From Macrothele yani (taxonomy: Eukaryota; Arthropoda; Arachnida; Araneae; Macrothelidae): a stretch of 64,000 nt of DNA. The stretch lies in the NCBI GenBank assembly GCA_039090855.1, contig CM077022.1, forward strand, positions 74,424,971 through 74,488,970, in the 5' to 3' direction. Below, one piece after another: positions 24,289 through 35,737 of the stretch (position 1 is its first letter; each line of letters begins with the position of its first letter). The notes under the pieces were generated by a model. It made no database searches and had not been told where the DNA came from. It saw only the letters and a list, made by a program, of their open reading frames with translations. Made by a program: the position numbers and the translations under genes.

Positions 24289-24291
<3 letters not shown>
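21541..24291. other. Long unassigned AT-rich region
   Basis: About 2.7 kb of AT-rich DNA with no recognisable genes or repeats. A minor duplication (TTTCCTTTAAAA-type blocks with ACATTAATARCAAAAA) occurs near 21900 and 21990. Confidence 0.4.
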
Positions 24292-24323
<32 letters not shown>

Positions 24324-24336
24324 GTCTGTCTGTCTT
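24292..24336. repeat. (CT)n(GTCT)n microsatellite
   Basis: About 13 CT units followed by four GTCT units. Simple sequence only. Confidence 0.95.
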
Positions 24337-26492
24337 CTTAGTATTATCCAGTATTTTCTTGCAGCAATGCATTCACGTGCACTGTGTAAAATTAGAGATA
24401 AACATTAAACATGTTATGTTATTGCACTTTTTCACTGTCATGTCTTTATAATAATTTGTATTTAATCGAACCTAATTTATAATAATACTAAGAGAAGTTG
24501 CCTTACAAAAATGTTATCTTTATTAGTATACAGAGAGGTCTGTGAACTATCGGCTTGTAACTCCACAGTCAAAGTGTTAAGTAATATATTTTGCACATAT
24601 TATACCCTTGAAAATCAAGATATCATAAGTACTTTCACAATTTATGTTCTTGTCACGCCTTTAGAATTATTCTACGTAATAAAAATTTAAATGACTCTAT
24701 GTATGTACAAAACAAACGCAAAATTCTGGTGGTTATTTCGCAATTGCGATTTTTGGTCATTTACTTGCACTATGCATGTCTTCATGTACATAATTCATAA
24801 ATTTCCTTCTTTTGGTGACTATAAATTGTTTCTAGAATTGTAGAAGATAAACCTTTTGTCTCTATTTTAAAAGTAAAGAACCGAATATCATAAAATTTCC
24901 TGTACCTCTGATTCGTGAGTTTCTATGGCATATGTATCACTTGATATTAACATTCTTAGAGTAAAATCGCATCTCATTTCTATAAAATTGTTAAATTCTA
25001 ATTTTAGTTCAAAAGGAAAGGTTATATGTATTTGTATAAAACTTTTACAGACGTCTTATTATAACTTCTTTCGTTCCATAGGAATGCCTTAAAAGTACAA
25101 AAATAAAAGGAACTACTTTCAGCTTCTAAAAACTGAACTATAATTAAATTGATAAATCCCGGTTCGTTTATCGAATGGACCCCGGCGTTTGGTTCTGTCC
25201 GAGGCGACACTAGATGTCCCCACGTCCTGTTGCTCGCGTCATTTGATACCGTAGGCTGAGGCAAACGGTTTCTTTTTTAGCTTTCTTTTTGAAATGGCTC
25301 TTAAAAAGACATTTTGTGTGTTGAAAGAACAAAACAGCATTTCTTCTGAATAAAACGAGAATACGGGCTTTAGGAAAAGCTACATGATAACCTCTTTGGA
25401 ACTAATTGGGAATCCTTACCTTCCAAGTAAGAGATGGTGAATACCACGGCTTCATGGATATCAGTCGCTACTCAGCTTCTAATTTTCCCTTGTCCTACCC
25501 GAAATATAGGAGCACTGAGATCAATTAATTCATAATATTTGTGATACTTTGGGAGGTATAACGATTCCCTTTATACTCAGCAAAGAGATTATCATGTCGC
25601 GTTCATGAGAAACGAAACGTCGCTTTTCTCTACAGAAGAAATACTTTATTGCTCCTGCAACACACAAAATGTTCTCTTAAGATCCATTTCAAAAACGAAA
25701 ACTAAAAAACCGTGTCTCAGGTTATGGTATCGCATGACACCAGCAAGCTGGTGTAGTGATATATAGTTTTCGCACAAACAGGCCGGAACACAGGGGTTAA
25801 TTTGATAAATGAACCAAAGTTCTTAAGCCGAAATATTTTATCATTCTTGAAAAGCGATAAAGAGCTACTACTGGCATGCCTGGACAGTTTCGGAGTTCTG
25901 TTCTCTGCGTTTCAACAGATGCATGCGCTTTGTAATTTTAATAAAATAGTTTTAAAAAATCCACAGGCACTAGTAAAAGAGAGAAAGTTTTTGTATGTCA
26001 GTTTAAAATGCTTTTGGCAACTATACTTTCGAATTTTCATCCGTACATCACTTAACAATATGCACAATAACTGGTAACATTCACGTGCATTCAGGACCTG
26101 CAATAACGGGTGAACGTAACTATAAGGCACGGGGTTCACTAAATTAATTTTTGTGTTTTAGGGTTTCTATGGTGCCAAATCCATGTCTGCCCACAGAGTC
26201 CGAAGAGTAAAGCAAATAAGAAAACTGATCAATAAGGCGGTGGAGAATATGCTCTAAAACCAACCGGCTAACTAGATGACCCAGTGAAAGATTTCTTGAA
26301 AAAGTAATGAGTAAAACAGAGATCGGATATGTTAGGGAACTGGCTATGTAACTAAAAGTTTTAAGTATCCTATACTTAAAACTTGAAATGGAATTAGGAT
26401 ATCGTAAAGTGTTAGGAATGACATTTCCATATACTAATTTCTGTGAATGATCGTTTTGAACAATATTTCACATTTATTTATGTCACTTATCA
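24337..26492. other. Unassigned region
   Basis: No supported gene. A GC-richer island at about 25160-25265 has a short minus-strand open frame with a possible acceptor but no donor, so it is not called as an exon. Confidence 0.4.
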
Positions 26493-26494
26493 TA

Positions 26495-27714
26495 CCCAGT
26501 CGAGTCACATTATTGTGACCACCTCCTTCTTTTGACGTCAACAGCGCGTAGCCGATGAAAGAAGGCACGTGTCGTGAGCTTGCTTGGAGGGTATAAAAGG
26601 TGTGCTGTAGGCAATCTGGAAACATATCACTAGTTGCTGTCATGGATAAAAGACGCGATTTACTAGATTTGCAAAAACGGATGATTATCGGCTTTCAGGC
26701 CAAGGGTGGCAGTATTTCTGAAACAGCGTAGTTTGTGAACTGTTCGCTTACTGCTGTGGTTAAAGTGTATTGTGATTGGAGAAATGGCACCATTGAGAAT
26801 AAGCGATGTGGAAACTGCGGAGCACCACGTGCCATTGATGTGAGGGGTGAACGTCGGCTGCGAAGGGAGGTGAGGGTCGTTCGACAAGCTACAGTGGAGC
26901 AACTCACTGGCCGAATGAACCAGGGGGCTACCAGAATTGTGTCTAAAACGACAGTTCAGCGAACCCTGCTGCGTATGGGACTCCGATGCAGACGGATGGT
27001 CACTGCACCTATGCTAACGAAGGTGCATCGGCAGAAAAGGCTTACATTTGCACGGCAGTATCGGAATTGGACCTCCGCTGATTGGCAAAGGATTGCCTTT
27101 TCCGATGTGTCATGTTTTCTGCTCCATCGAATGGATGAACGTTGGCGTATAAGGCGAGAAACACCGGAGAGCAAGCACTCTTCAACCATTGCTGGAACAA
27201 CACAAGCTGGTGGATGCAGCGTTATGGTCTAGGGAATTGTTTTCGTGGCATTCTCTGAGTCCACTCATGTCGGTGGAAGGCACTATGGACCGAATTCGTT
27301 ATGAGTCCGTCCTTGCAGACCACGTACACCCATACATGCTGATTGTCTTCCCTGCGGCAGATGGAATTTTCCAGAACGACAATGCGACGTGTCACACAGA
27401 TAGAAATGTCCGAGAGTGGTTCGAAGAGCACAATGAAGACTTCAAAGTACTTCCCAGGCCCCACGATTCCCCAGACTTAAACCCAATTGAGCATCCATGG
27501 GACCACCTCGATCGTGTTGTTCGCTCTATGGATCCTCCATCACGCACCCTCCAACAGCTGTCAGATGCACTGCAGTCAGCACGGCTCCACATAACTGCGA
27601 ATACCTTCCAGCACCTTATTGAGTCAGTCCCAGCTCGTCTAGCTACTGTCAGCGCTGCACACGGCGGTTACTCTGGATATTAGCTGGTGGTCACAATAAT
27701 GTGACTCGACCATG
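26495..27714 (+). mobile_element. Tc1-like transposon, family 2, copy b
   Basis: Same family as 7184-8401. Terminal repeats CCCAGTCGAGTCACATTATT and, from the right end, CATGGTCGAGTCACATTATT, each next to TA. A 1.2-kb element with one transposase gene, in the opposite orientation to copy a and 18 kb away. Confidence 0.93.
26642..27683 (+). pseudogene. Tc1-like transposase pseudogene (family 2b)
   Basis: ATG at 26642 gives MDKRRDLLDLQKRMIIGF. An in-frame TAG at about 26729 replaces the Gln seen in copy a (SETA*FVNC). The frame then stays open through HTH sequence, VRGERRLRREVR, and the first catalytic block, here FSDVSCF instead of FSDESRF. A frameshift with a TAG near 27230 separates the rest: FQNDNATCHTDR, SPDLNPIEHPW and the terminal GGYSGY before TAG at 27681. 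One stop, one frameshift and substitutions next to the first Asp make it inactive. Confidence 0.9.
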
Positions 27715-27716
27715 TA

Positions 27717-28674
27717 TTACTGCTTTTTTCAAGATTCTTAGTGTAATTTTTTGTGTGTGGTATGTGTGTTATCGTATTTTCTTCAATCATGCCGTGAAAT
27801 GCAAAGTGTTTTATATGTTTTAAAGACATTTGAAAAATGAGTTTTCAGTTACATCATATGCTCAAGAATAACGTTTTTATGTATAGAGACACAACACAGC
27901 AGAGAAATATCCGATAAATATGTCTAGTTTAGAAAACTATATACTCGAACAATCCTGAGCTTTTGCTCAGCAACAGATTGACTTGGTCACAGGAAGACAG
28001 AATTCGAAAAAAAAAATGATTTAAAAATTTCACATTCGTGCGCGTTCTACACAGATTTAATTAATGTACGAATGTGATCGACGCTGTTTTCTGGCCTAAG
28101 CATACTGGACTACACTGTTTGTCGTATTTTGAGAGAAAATATGTACCAATGTTTGACAATTTCAGACCAATAAAGTGAAATATTATTCAACAATTAATGT
28201 GTTCAGAAACCCACTTTACTTTTCAAAAGTGAAATATTGCCACGTAAACAGAGAAACTTATTTACGTCGATCCCGGCACTTTTTCAGTAGTTTTTCACTT
28301 CACGTCTGGTACGTACAGAACATAAATAAGAAAAGTAAATACTAAATTTTAGGCACTTTAAAATCATAAACAAACATGTCGAGGATATCCACAAAGATCA
28401 GGAAATAAAAAACACAAAACCAATTTAATGTAACGTAAATCATAAAAATGACCAGACAACGTTTGCAAAAGATACACTGAAGCTTGCGGTATTCAAGAAT
28501 TAGGTGGATCAACGTGAACATTTCTTTGTTTTTGCTTCTTTGGGAATCAGTACATAATTAAAGGTACAATCACCAAAGCACCTCCATGGGCAACCGAATT
28601 TCATGAGTTTTCACACAAAATGCTGAACAGTGTACTCTGAAAACATTACCTCACGTGTTGACTACTGGGAATGA
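27717..28674. other. Unassigned region
   Basis: AT-rich, no recognisable feature. Confidence 0.4.
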
Positions 28675-29403
28675 TTATTCTCTCTCTCCACGTATCTATC
28701 CATCTATGCATCTGTCTGTCTGTCCATCTCTGTCTTTCTCACTTTCTCCCATTCTCTATTGTCACCCTCTCTCTGTCTATCTCTTGTCTCTTCTCTCTTG
28801 ATTTTCTCTGTGCGTTCCTTTACCTTTGTCCTGTAATATGTCTTTATGTCTTTCCATCGCACTCTATCTATCTATCTATCAAACTCTGTCTTTCTTCTCA
28901 CTTCTCTCATCCTCTAGTGTCTCTTGTCTCTTCCCTTATGCTATTTTCTGTGCGTTCCCTTTACCTTTGTCCTGTTATGTCTTTCTATGGCTCTCTGTCT
29001 CACTATCTCTCTCTCTCTCTCTCTCTCTCTTCTTCTTCTTCTTCTTCACTATATTTTTTGCTCTCTTGTTCGCTCTCTCTTCTTCTCGTCTGTGTGTCTT
29101 TTTCTTCCGTTCTCAATGCTCTTCGGTCTCTCGCGCCTTGGTTCCTTTCTATTTTGCTTACACTCTATCTTTTTGTTTCATCCTTCTTCTACATCCTTTT
29201 CTCCCCTCTCATTCTCTCCCTCACACATTTCTTTCGTTTTCCTCTGTCTCTAAACACTTACTCTGCTTCTTTTCGTCTGTCCACTGTGCCGCTCAAGCTA
29301 TTTCCCTCTTTCTTTCGAACTGTCATTGTCTGTTTTTCTGTATATCTCTTCATGCATGTTTTAAGTTCTATCTCTCTTGCCCCAACTGTATCTTCTTCCC
29401 TAA
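28675..29403. repeat. Pyrimidine-rich region with (CT)n, (CTT)n and (TCTA)n
   Basis: About 730 bp almost purely C/T with an internal duplication: TCTGTGCGTTCC followed by TTTACCTTTGTCCTGT occurs near 28806 and again near 28948. (TCTA)n lies near 28864, (CT)n near 29006 and (CTT)n near 29029. Two overlapping long open frames are compositional artefacts of Ser/Leu/Phe codons. Confidence 0.8.
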
Positions 29404-29737
29404 GTTGAAGACTTATGTCAACGAATACCGTTGAAAGGAATAAATGTAGCAATGATATTTCTAATTGTACAGGTAGAAACCGCTTACCTACTTCTAGGCT
29501 TTGATAAAATTGTCACCGACAATACACATCGGAGGGAGATTACGAATTTAAAGACTGGTGTGATTTTATGGTACTTTTGGAAAGGCCTCAACAGGTGACA
29601 AAGTTCTTTGCTTTTAACTAACTGAAGTCAATGAATAGAATCTGCTGAACTTTTTCCTCGGTTAAACACAAAATCATAAGTAAATATCTTATTTCTGTTC
29701 TACAGTGATTTTGTTAATGAGTAGCTGTCAATCATAG

Positions 29738-29852
29738 TTGGTTGATTGGAGGTTTAACGACCACCGTGAGCAACTCAATGGGCTATAAGCAGTCGCCCGT
29801 CCCTAATTTAGGGCCACTGGCTCCAGGGAAGGGAGAGAGCCGTGCCGGTCAA
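29738..29852 (-). mobile_element. tRNA-derived SINE, tail half only
   Basis: Minus-oriented tail: GATTGGAGGTTTAACGACC, AGCAACTCAATGGGC, GTCCCTAATTTAGGGCC and GGGAAGGGAGAGAGCC, then abrupt loss of similarity before the tRNA head. A 5'-truncated but otherwise near-consensus insertion. Confidence 0.85.
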
Positions 29853-31804
29853 TCATACGAGAGCTATCGATGTAACTTCATTAGGAAAGTAATGACATTT
29901 GTTCAGCTGTTATATTTGCGTATCTTTTTAAGTCTATGAAACAACTTATAAACTATCTGTTTGGCATTGTTGTTCATTTTTTGCGCAATATCAGTCTACT
30001 CACAGCCAAGCATGATTTGTCTTATAAAAATGTATTAAGATTCTTAACATTTTGGTGCGACAGTTGTACAGTTATTTCAAACTGTTTGTTCTCACACCTC
30101 TGAACACCAGGATGACTAGAAACAATTAATAGGTCAGGCAAAACTCTCTTTCTTTCGAACTCTCATTGTCGGTCTTAAGTTAATCTTTAGTGTAAGCAAA
30201 CTTTTCTAATGATTTTCTTCTCTTGTATTTTTACATGACAGTTGGTCTTTTTTATGTATATGTAGGCATCTTTTTTCTATGTAAGATGGGCGCGTTGCTG
30301 AACAAATGAAATCTCATACATGACTCAAATGATGGATGTTAAACTTATGTGCGGTACAAAGCTGTCCTTTTACCATAAATCGTTAGTGCAGCAAAGTAAT
30401 TCGTATTTACAATTTCAATTCATCATAAATGCTGGCCGAATTATTTACTGTCTACGTGGAACATAATTTCGTGACTGCAGGATGCTTGAACTGAGACTTT
30501 ATTTGGACAGCAAAACTTTCGACTGTGCTTGTGGATTAAGTTGAAATTTATCTCGAGTACGTTTATTAACACCATGTTTTGACAGGATGTTTCTTCAGTG
30601 GCTACTGTTAAGCATTGAGTTGTACATTTGAGATAGTTTGTTAAGGTCAGTAATTGAATTACCTCCTTAGTTTAGACCGCTCTTGAACATTTCCTGAATA
30701 CAGCAAAGTCATAAAGTACTACTGATAAAGTTACAGTAACTCATTTCATTTCATTTCTCATTTATTGATCTTGCTGTTACATATTAAAGTTAATAAATCT
30801 CAACAGTTGAGCGTAAACATGTACTTATGAAAGAATAATCGTTGTGATAATACATACATAGCGAAAAGTTTTAGAACACCACAAAATTTTATTTAACATA
30901 CATATTACAAGTATGGAAGCTTAAATTATGAAAACACAAGTTTGTCCGCGTCCCCTTCCTGCGGAGTACGTTACTCTCCCAACTAAGCTACACAGACGGA
31001 ATTTATCGCTGCAGGTTTGTCGTCTTGACAGGTGCTTTACCTCTGTAGTACGTCATAAAATATGTGGAAAAATTTCTTTCGGTGGATATACTTTTCTTCA
31101 TTTCAGCACCAAAACTTGTTACTGGTTGCATTCAAAATCTAAAACAAGACCCATAGCTTTGCAGCATCAGAATTCCTGCTATGTTTTGTATTAGCGGTGT
31201 TTATGATCTGGGTACTTTTCATCTTCTACTAGGCTTTATGAAGAACATTACCTATTACCCTCTGTACCTATCATAGACGTAATCAAAATGCACTCTAACA
31301 CTTTCAGAATGCGGTTAATATATTTTAATTCTGTCGCACAAAAATTCGTAATATTTATTACGAATATTCGAGAAACAAAACAAAATCATTGTCATTTAAT
31401 TAGAAAAGCAGCATATATTTGTTCCTGAACGGTTGTCATAATTCAAAGTGTTTGTAACGTGGCAATATAACCTATCTTATTTATAGTAGACATCAGTCTT
31501 ATGAATGTTTTCCTCCTCTCTCCATAGCTCTTATAAGAAGAAGGATGCTTTTTGCTACAGGAAAGGCAGTTTAAGACCTGAACATTTATTACAGTGTGTT
31601 TACATAGTTACCAAAAATTCATTACTCAGATCACAACCTTTAATTATTTCATATAGCTGTCAGCCACTTGATACTGAGCACTTACAGATAACTTCAAACA
31701 AATTAGATATCTGCTGCCAGAGTTGGAAATGGGTCAAAAAGTTTTAACCCGTACCTGACCCCGACAAATCTGCTTTGAACTATAAATTCGAATATATCAT
31801 CATT
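29853..31804. other. Unassigned region
   Basis: Apart from a tRNA-like fragment at 30945-31005, nothing is recognised. A plus-strand open frame at 31505-31747 has no motif. Confidence 0.4.
30945..31005 (-). repeat. tRNA-like fragment
   Basis: The minus strand reads GTCTGTGTAGCTTAGTTGG then GAGAG, an A-box-like D arm resembling the tRNA module of the TRIM LTRs (GTCCGCGTAGCTCAATTGG). No B box or complete cloverleaf follows, so it is a decayed repeat head and not a tRNA gene. Confidence 0.4.
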
Positions 31805-31990
31805 ATCATTGTTAATCATTATCAATCCACTGCTGGATGAAGATCTTCCCAAGTTTCTTCAACAACAGACTGTCTTGGGCCAGTCTCCTCCATCCACCCA
31901 TCTCCCACATGGTCTTCTTCTGGGTCTTTTCCTGTCCCTTGGAGCAACTCGTTAGGTTATACACTCTTCTCCTGGGTCTTTTCCTGTCCA
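31805..31990. mobile_element. RTE-like LINE tail remnant with 53-bp duplication
   Basis: Contains CCACTGCTGGATGAAGATC and CTTGGGCCAGTCTCCTCCAT, resembling the conserved tail string of RTE-type LINEs in animals. The block CTGGGTCTTTTCCTGTCC with a following TTAGGTTATACACTC occurs twice (about 31920 and 31973). The repeated block ends with the first bases of the adjacent Tc1 element, so the duplication may postdate that insertion. Family assignment is from memory of the motif and moderate. Confidence 0.45.
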
Positions 31991-32157
31991 TGAGCAACTC
32001 CTTAGGTTATACACTCAGTAGGCAAAGCATTAGAGATAGAGGTGATGGGCAGTTCATATGTGCATACCCCGCGCAGAGTGGAACATACCCAAACCGAACG
32101 CAGACGGTAAACAGGCTGACAGCAGGGCTTCTCAGCAGTGTATCGTAATTGACGAAC

Positions 32158-33529
32158 ATGGATAAACATGGTGCTCTGAGCGACTTCGATCGTGGGCGCA
32201 TTGTCGGGGCAAGACAGATGGATCATTCTATTGCCCAAGTGGTAAGTACCCTAGAGTTCACGAGGGAGGGCAACCGTATCAAGGATGCACCGTGAGTATA
32301 CCATCGACTGATGTACCAGCTCCCAGTGAGCAAGCGGAGGCCGGCCACACGCAATTGGTGACCGGATTTGACGTTCACTATCCAGGCTCGTACAGATTGA
32401 CCGCTTGGCAACGGCGGTGCAAATCACATCCAGGTTAAATGTCAGAGACACAAACAGCGTAAGCGAGCGAACGGTATGGCGCACGTTGCATACTCTGGGC
32501 TACGGGAGCAGACGCCCTACTCGTCTGCCAATGTTGACTGCTCGTCATTTGACATTACGCCTCGCCTGGTGTTGCTAACATCAAAAGTGGTCCTTTCAGA
32601 GTATCGCCGCGTCGTGTGGTCAGATGAATCCCGTTTACAGCTGTACCTAGCTTACGGGAAAGTTTGCGTATGCCGTCGACAGCATGAAGCCATGGCCCTC
32701 AGGTCGGCTCTTTTCAAGGTGGTTGTGGCTCTGTGATGATTTGGGGAGCTTTCTCATGGGGCACATTAGGTCCCTTAGTGTGTCTGGAGATGTCCTTAAC
32801 CGCTGCGCGCTACCTGCAAGTGCAGGCTGGTCACCTACACGCTTTCATGGCCTTCACGCCTCCTGCGGCCGATGGTCTGTTCCAGAAGGACAATGCGCCG
32901 ACCCACGGGGACGCAACCATAAAGGCATGGCTCGAGGAACACTCATTTGTGTTTAGAACCATCCAATGGCCCCCAATGTCGCCGGATTTAAACCAGGTGG
33001 AAGCTCTTTGGCATCTGGTGGAGTTGAGAACATCGGATCCATGGATCCTGGACCGACGTATCGGGCGGAGTTGTGGACAATATTGCAACAGGCATGGCTG
33101 GCATTACATCTAGAAACCCTCTGGCATCTGGTGGAGTTGAGAACATCAGATCCATGGATCCTGGACCGACGTGTCGGGCGGAGTTGTGGTCAATATTGCA
33201 AGAGGCATGGCTGGCATTACATCTGGAAACCCTCTGGCATCTGGTGGAGTTGGGAACATCAGATCCATGTATCCTGGACCGACGTGTCGAGCGGAGTTGT
33301 GGACAATATTGCAACAGACATGGCTGGCATTACATCTGGAAACACTCTGACATCTGGTGGAGTTGAGAACATCAGATCCATGGATCCTGGACCGACGTCT
33401 CGGGCGTAGTTGTGGACACTGCTGCAACAGTCATGGATGGCATTACCTCCGGGAACCCTCCGGCATCTGGTGGAGCTGATGTTGCAGGGTGTACAAGGCT
33501 GTTATTCGCGCTGGAGGACACGCTATTAG
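32158..33529 (+). pseudogene. Tc1-like transposase pseudogene with expanded C-terminus
   Basis: ATG at 32158 (MDKHGALSDFDRGRIVGARQ) begins an HTH region with stops by about 32293. Catalytic blocks remain in different frames: VVWSDESRLQLY near 32620, LFQKDNAPTHGD near 32880 and MSPDLNQVEALWH near 32980, where the usual NPIE Glu context is altered to NQVE. The coding tail (SMDPGPTSRAELWTILQQAW) has been duplicated about four times by the 113-bp repeat before the true end (RWRTRY, stop at 33527-33529). Inactive. Confidence 0.85.
33011..33475. repeat. 113-bp tandem repeat derived from transposase coding sequence
   Basis: The string GCATCTGGTGGAG (or one-base variant) starts at 33011, 33124, 33237, 33350 and 33463, giving an exact period of 113 bp. 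Each unit contains GATCCATGGATCCTGGACCG and GGCATGGCTGGCATTACATC. Because 113 is not a multiple of 3, each unit changes the reading frame. The source is the C-terminal part of the Tc1 transposase. Confidence 0.95.
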
Positions 33530-33565
33530 GTAGGTATCTCTAATGTTTTTTGTCCATTGAGTATA

Positions 33566-33738
33566 ATCTGTCGCCCGTTCTTAATTTAGTGCCACCGCTT
33601 CCAGGGAAGAGGAGAACAAGAGCCGTAAAACAAGCGCACCACCTATGCCACATCCAAAACCCCAGCCAGGGCCCACGTCGGACGAATAGTTAGAGGCAGG
33701 AGCCTCAGACCATTCAGCTAAATTGGCCGCCCAGATGC
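33566..33738 (-). mobile_element. tRNA-derived SINE, tail cut off by Tc1-3
   Basis: Begins at GTCGCCCGTTCTTAATTTAG, passes GCTTCCAGGGAAGAGGAG and GTCGGACGAATAGTTAGAG and ends at the head near 33738 (AAATTGGCCGCC). The missing tail corresponds to sequence left of Tc1-3 at about 31991-32009. Head and B box are strongly degraded. Confidence 0.75.
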
Positions 33739-33739
33739 C

Positions 33740-33945
33740 CATGTGTTTTGAGCAGCTGAATTCCCACCATTCGTACAAGATAGGCCCGGGATCAAGTCAC
33801 CGGATGTGGCCTGGGCGATGTATCTGTCTGATTACACTGACCCCGTCCTTTTTTCTGGAAACAGTGGCCCCAAATTAGGGACGGACGACTGCTTATGGCT
33901 TTCAGAGTTGCTCATGGTGGTTGCTGAACACCGAAACAAGCAAGC
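33740..33945 (+). mobile_element. Diverged tRNA-derived SINE, head-to-head with the previous one
   Basis: Plus-oriented body and tail: GGAAACAGTGGCCCCAAATT, GGGACGGACGACTGCTTATG, GAGTTGCTCATGGTGGTTG. The head is almost unrecognisable (TCAAGTCACCGG at the B-box position). Opposite orientation to the adjoining copy produces an inverted SINE pair. Confidence 0.7.
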
Positions 33946-34084
33946 TGAATTGTACCCGAAGCTGCTTGAGTATGGCGTTTAGGATGAAACCTGAATATTT
34001 TGGTACTTTACTGCAGTGAAAAAAATGATTTTGTTATGAGCATCATCTCCTGAACTGCCTAACTGAGAAAACTTTTTATTTTAA

Positions 34085-34513
34085 GGTGGACGTCAAGTAA
34101 TTTTGCTTCCTATACTTCCAATGGAGAAAATTTTATACGCATTTCCTTCACAATTAGTATGTTCCCAAGGATGAAAATTTGAACATCGATTAAAATAGCT
34201 TCATTTTATAACTTGGAATACTTAATATTTTCTAAAACATAACCATAATTATATTAAAAATCAAAAACTTTTCCTTTGGTGTTGTTGAAACCAGAAAAAA
34301 GATGGCGCGACCTGTACTTTGACGACGTCAGTAGACAAGCAAATGTTGGATTGCATAATTATTGTTATGTTTTAGAAAATATTAAGTTATAAAATGAAGC
34401 TATTTTAATCGATGTTCAAATCTTCATCCTTGAGAACTCATTAATTGTAAAGAAAATGTGTACAAGAGTTTTTCCATTGGAAGTATAGGAAGCAAAATTA
34501 CTTGACGTCCACC
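34085..34513. mobile_element. TTAA-flanked fold-back MITE
   Basis: A 429-bp palindromic element: left arm GGTGGACGTCAAGTAATTTTG onward, and the right arm is its inverse ending CAAAATTACTTGACGTCC. Arms of about 170 bp include the shared string TTTTAGAAAATATTAAGT near the centre. TTAA lies at both outer edges (34081-34084, 34514-34517), the target of piggyBac and Kolobok transposases. The non-palindromic centre (34300-34350, GATGGCGCGACC) has no coding. Confidence 0.85.
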
Positions 34514-34517
34514 TTAA

Positions 34518-35328
34518 ATGCACTCTGTGTGTGCAAATCTTGTTTACCACTGCAGTAATAATATCTTTGGAATACATGGATGCGAAAAAATCTGAGTTAC
34601 AAGTTCGTAATACCTCTTTATAAATAACGTTAATATTCTTAGATCTGATATGTTTTTTTCTGTTTCCATTGTTTCAACTGTTGACATCATATTTCCTCTT
34701 TGAATAGGAATATAACAAAAGTGAGTTTGAGCAGCACACCCCGTATAATCCTTTATGAACCTAGGTAAGATAATTTACACAACTCACAATCGGCAGATAA
34801 GGTAACATAGATTCGTCTACAGCAAAATATTGCGACCATCACCCGAATAATTCCAAATGAGGAAAGTTTTTTAGCTTCTCGTGATGCACACGTGGCAAGA
34901 ACGTTTCAGTGCGTGCGACAATGGCTGTGCAAGCACTCACACGCGTTACAAATGACATACGCATTCTCAGATTTCTCTTTAATTCCCTGATTTCCTTAGT
35001 AACATCGTTGTGTTTCACATATTTTTATTTCTTGTAAGCCACCAGTTTTTAATTTTAACTTAAAATCGGCAACGGTTCCTGTAACAATAATAAAAGAAAC
35101 AATCTGCCGAATTTTGAAGATTCTACCACGATTTTCCAATGCGTTATGGCTACCACAAACGCATACATACACAGATATTATCCCTTATTATTTTATATGA
35201 CTAGTTTAAGTATGCTCATATCTAAATGAATGCCATATTATCAATACTTTAAGTGAACGAGAATATATATATATATTATAAGTTAACAAAACGCTTTCTA
35301 ATATCACTTTTGTTTCGCTTTATTCCAG
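34518..35328. other. Unassigned AT-rich sequence before the exon candidate
   Basis: No recognised feature until the polypyrimidine tract before 35329. A (TA)n run lies near 35265-35278. Confidence 0.4.
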
Positions 35329-35535
35329 GCTTCCATGGCTTCAGTTACATTCCTTCGCCTGCTGCTGACCATCAGGCAACAGCTTTCTTTGTTGATGCAT
35401 TCTCAGCTACAGCTGTTTCTACTGCGGCTGCTCTGGCAAGCCACATAACAAATGTTGCTCAAAGCGAGCCTTCCACCATGAATGTGGGGAACTCACCCAT
35501 AAAAAGAGGACATTATTCTCCACAACTACCAACAG
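35329..35535 (+). CDS. Candidate host-gene internal exon (207 bp, phase 1-1)
   Basis: The segment is preceded by a pyrimidine-rich acceptor (TTTGTTTCGCTTTATTCCAG) and followed by a consensus-like donor (AACAG|GTAATA). It is fully open in one frame and encodes 69 codons: FHGFSYIPSPAADHQATAFF, an Ala/Ser/Thr-rich stretch (FSATAVSTAAALASHITN), then SPIKRGHYSPQLPTG. Both ends split a codon after its first base, so skipping or including it keeps frame. Base composition is clearly less AT-rich than its flanks. I do not recognise the protein; low-complexity Ala/Ser/Pro content suits a regulatory or RNA-binding protein linker, but that is a guess. Neighbouring exons are not visible in the window. Confidence 0.6.
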
Positions 35536-35737
35536 GTAATACTATTTCGCTATCAGTAAGCTTTTTTATAAGAACAAATCCACACTGAATTAAGTCAAAA
35601 CAAGTTAGTAAAATCATGCAATGCATTGATTACTATACGCTTTCCAACATACCAGAAATCCAAATTCAAAATTTCTGGTATCTCAAAATAGATTTCTGGT
35701 ATCTCAAAATAGTATATAGTATAACGAAGTGAATTTC

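Larger units (their letters stand above)
32012..33563 (+). mobile_element. Tc1-like transposon (Tc1-3) inserted in a SINE
   Basis: Inverted ends CACTCAGTAGGCAAAGCATT (left) and TACTCAATGGAC (right, minus strand), both leading into ATTAGAGATA, flanked by TA at 32010-32011 and 33564-33565. Right of it a minus-oriented SINE resumes exactly at its TATA-x-GTCGCCCG position; left lies the adjoining GAGCAACTCCTTAGGTTA block. The 3' part is lengthened by a 113-bp tandem repeat. Confidence 0.88.

Noticed and set aside
25022..25264. Minus-strand open frame with a possible acceptor (GTTTGCCTCAG) as a host exon
   Set aside because: No matching donor and no recognisable protein; the GC-richer patch is short.
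28671..29434. A 245-codon plus-strand open frame resembling a Leu/Ser/Phe-rich membrane protein
   Set aside because: The DNA is almost pure C/T simple sequence with overlapping open frames on the same strand, so the reading frames are compositional.
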